Source: an uncultured Fidelibacterota bacterium (GTDB lineage Bacteria > Fidelibacterota > Marinisomatia > Marinisomatales > UBA1611). From it: a stretch of 6,745 nucleotides of DNA. This document shows positions 5,575-6,745 of the stretch, in pieces. The position numbers and the translations under genes were made by a program. The notes under the pieces were generated by a model that was not told the DNA's origin, did no database searches, and worked only from the letters and a program-made list of their open reading frames with translations. The stretch is taken from the NCBI GenBank assembly GCA_937893835.1, contig CALCSS010000219.1, forward strand, positions 1 through 6,745, written 5' to 3'. The first letter of the stretch is position 1; every line of letters begins with the position of its first letter.

Positions 5575-6745
5575 ATGAAAACAATATCGCTCTTTATAAT
5601 TTTTACAAGTTTAGGTCTATCTAAAGAGTCTAATATTGAGCTACCAATTGGTTTAACAGAAAACGAGAAATCTCGAGTACATGAGATATATTCGATGGGC
5701 AGGGATACGGACCCACCACCTTCACCTGTTAGAAACATTGCTGAATATGAGAGAATGCAGGGCGCTTTGATACGTTACCCTTTTGGTATAAGCACTGAGG
5801 TCATTGCAGAATTGTCGGATGACATAACAATTTTTTGTCTGGTGTCATCTAATCTCCAGAGTTCTGCCACGTCTGCAATGGAAAACGGTGATGTAAATAT
5901 GGATAACGTAGAGTTCGTTGTTGGTGCGACAGATAGTTATTGGACCCGAGACTACGGGCCGTGGTGGGTTGTCGATGGCGAGAAAAACATATCGATCGTA
6001 GACTTTACATATAATCGTCCACGACAGAATGATAATGATGCTCCCTTGAAAGTGTCCAATTATTTGGAAGTGCCCTATTATGCGAGTGACATAGTGCACA
6101 CAGGTGGGAATTATATGACAGATGGAATGGGTACCTCTGCTTCTTCAGACCTTGTCTATGAGGAAAATACAATTCCAGATGAAGACGTGATCTCTATGAT
6201 GCAGGAATATTATGGCATTGATACGTACCATATATTGGATGACCCAAATAACACCTATATAGACCATATTGATTGTTGGGGAAAATATTTGAGCCCCACA
6301 AAGGTACTGTTAAGGGAAGTGCCAGACACTCATTCGCAGTATGATGAGATTGAAGAGACAGCAGAATATTTTTCTAGTTCATTGAATGAATGGGGTGAGC
6401 CTTGGGAGCTATATAGAGTGTGGACTCCAGGTGATCAGCCATATACAAACTCATTCATTATCAATGAAAAGGTATTGGTGCCGGTCACTGGAGGCAGTTG
6501 GGATGATGAGGCACTTGCAGTTTACACCGATGCAATGCCCGGTTATGAGGTACTGGGGTTTACAGGTACCTGGGAGTCCACTGACGCTCTCCATTGTCGG
6601 GTCAAAGGGATTCCGGACCTTGAGATGCTGCAAATATTTCATAACCCACTGGACAATGGTACTGAACCAGATGGGAACGGGTATGCTATAGAGGCAGTGG
6701 TGGACGATCTTAGTGAATCAGGACTGATCATGGATTCTATGAAGG
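5575..6745 (+). CDS. Secreted peptidylarginine deiminase-like protein (agmatine deiminase / PPAD family), 3' end cut by window edge
   Basis: The plus-strand frame stays open from ATG 5575 to the right edge, giving 390 residues. A signal peptide is likely (MKTISLFIIFTSLGLS, 1-16). Family motifs are YERMQGALIRYP (58-69), YWTRDYGPWWVV (122-133), HTGGNYMTDGMGTSASSDLV, YIDHIDCWGKYL (228-239), YTNSFIIN (290-297) and STDALHCRVKGIPD (335-348). By analogy with Porphyromonas PPAD the catalytic set would be D126, H231, D233, N292 and nucleophile C341, all present. The enzyme should hydrolyse the guanidinium of arginine (in peptides or free) or of agmatine to a ureido group plus ammonia; export favours peptide or extracellular substrates. 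The final residues (IFHNPLDN onward) begin a C-terminal region after the catalytic domain, as in PPAD. PPAD has about 550 residues, so much of the tail is missing. An in-frame TAA two codons before the ATG fixes the start. No Shine-Dalgarno is present. Confidence 0.9.
   Translation, partial: MKTISLFIIFTSLGLSKESNIELPIGLTENEKSRVHEIYSMGRDTDPPPSPVRNIAEYERMQGALIRYPFGISTEVIAELSDDITIFCLVSSNLQSSATSAMENGDVNMDNVEFVVGATDSYWTRDYGPWWVVDGEKNISIVDFTYNRPRQNDNDAPLKVSNYLEVPYYASDIVHTGGNYMTDGMGTSASSDLVYEENTIPDEDVISMMQEYYGIDTYHILDDPNNTYIDHIDCWGKYLSPTKVLLREVPDTHSQYDEIEETAEYFSSSLNEWGEPWELYRVWTPGDQPYTNSFIINEKVLVPVTGGSWDDEALAVYTDAMPGYEVLGFTGTWESTDALHCRVKGIPDLEMLQIFHNPLDNGTEPDGNGYAIEAVVDDLSESGLIMDSMK

Noticed and set aside
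5845..6691. Short open frames on both strands within the deiminase gene
   Set aside because: The deiminase frame is continuous here and carries all catalytic motifs.
1..6745. CRISPR array, tRNA/rRNA, insertion sequence or phage genes
   Set aside because: No spaced repeats, cloverleaf-like segments, transposase motifs or terminal repeats were recognised on either strand.

Overview
The window is AT-rich, gene-dense bacterial DNA. Most genes have no Shine-Dalgarno sequence, and two exported proteins start with short Lys-led signal peptides. The families present are DUF1343/NamZ, a DUF1460 amidase-like lipoprotein, a signal-less SpoIID/LytB protein and a Porphyromonas-type peptidylarginine deiminase. 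Together these suggest a member of the Bacteroidota or the wider FCB group, possibly marine. This placement is inference; there is no rRNA or other marker gene in the window.

Positions 1-4961 hold a divergent peptidoglycan-degradation and sugar-salvage island. The minus-strand arm reads nagZ (2814-1765), a ROK-type sugar kinase (1775-834) and a SpoIID/LytB-domain protein (843-1, cut by the window edge). Successive genes overlap by 11 and 10 bases. None of the three has a signal peptide. The plus-strand arm reads namZ (2849-4135, DUF1343 exo-N-acetylmuramidase, exported) and a DUF1460 amidase-like lipoprotein (4128-4961), overlapping by 8 bases. Only 34 bases separate the two divergent start codons.

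The likely joint role, inferred from the families, is this: the lipoprotein amidase strips or trims stem peptides, NamZ and NagZ remove MurNAc and GlcNAc residues in turn from glycan ends, SpoIID cuts peptide-free glycan, and the kinase phosphorylates a released amino sugar. No transporter and no MurNAc-6-phosphate etherase (MurQ) lies in the window. They could lie beyond the left edge, downstream of the SpoIID gene.

Positions 4962-6745 hold two further plus-strand genes with their own intergenic regions. The first is a 143-residue protein of unknown function (5053-5484), with the best Shine-Dalgarno sequence in the window. The second is a secreted peptidylarginine/agmatine deiminase-family enzyme (5575 to the right edge, partial), preceded by a textbook extended -10 promoter. 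No RNA genes, CRISPR arrays, insertion sequences or gene-free stretches over 300 bases were seen.
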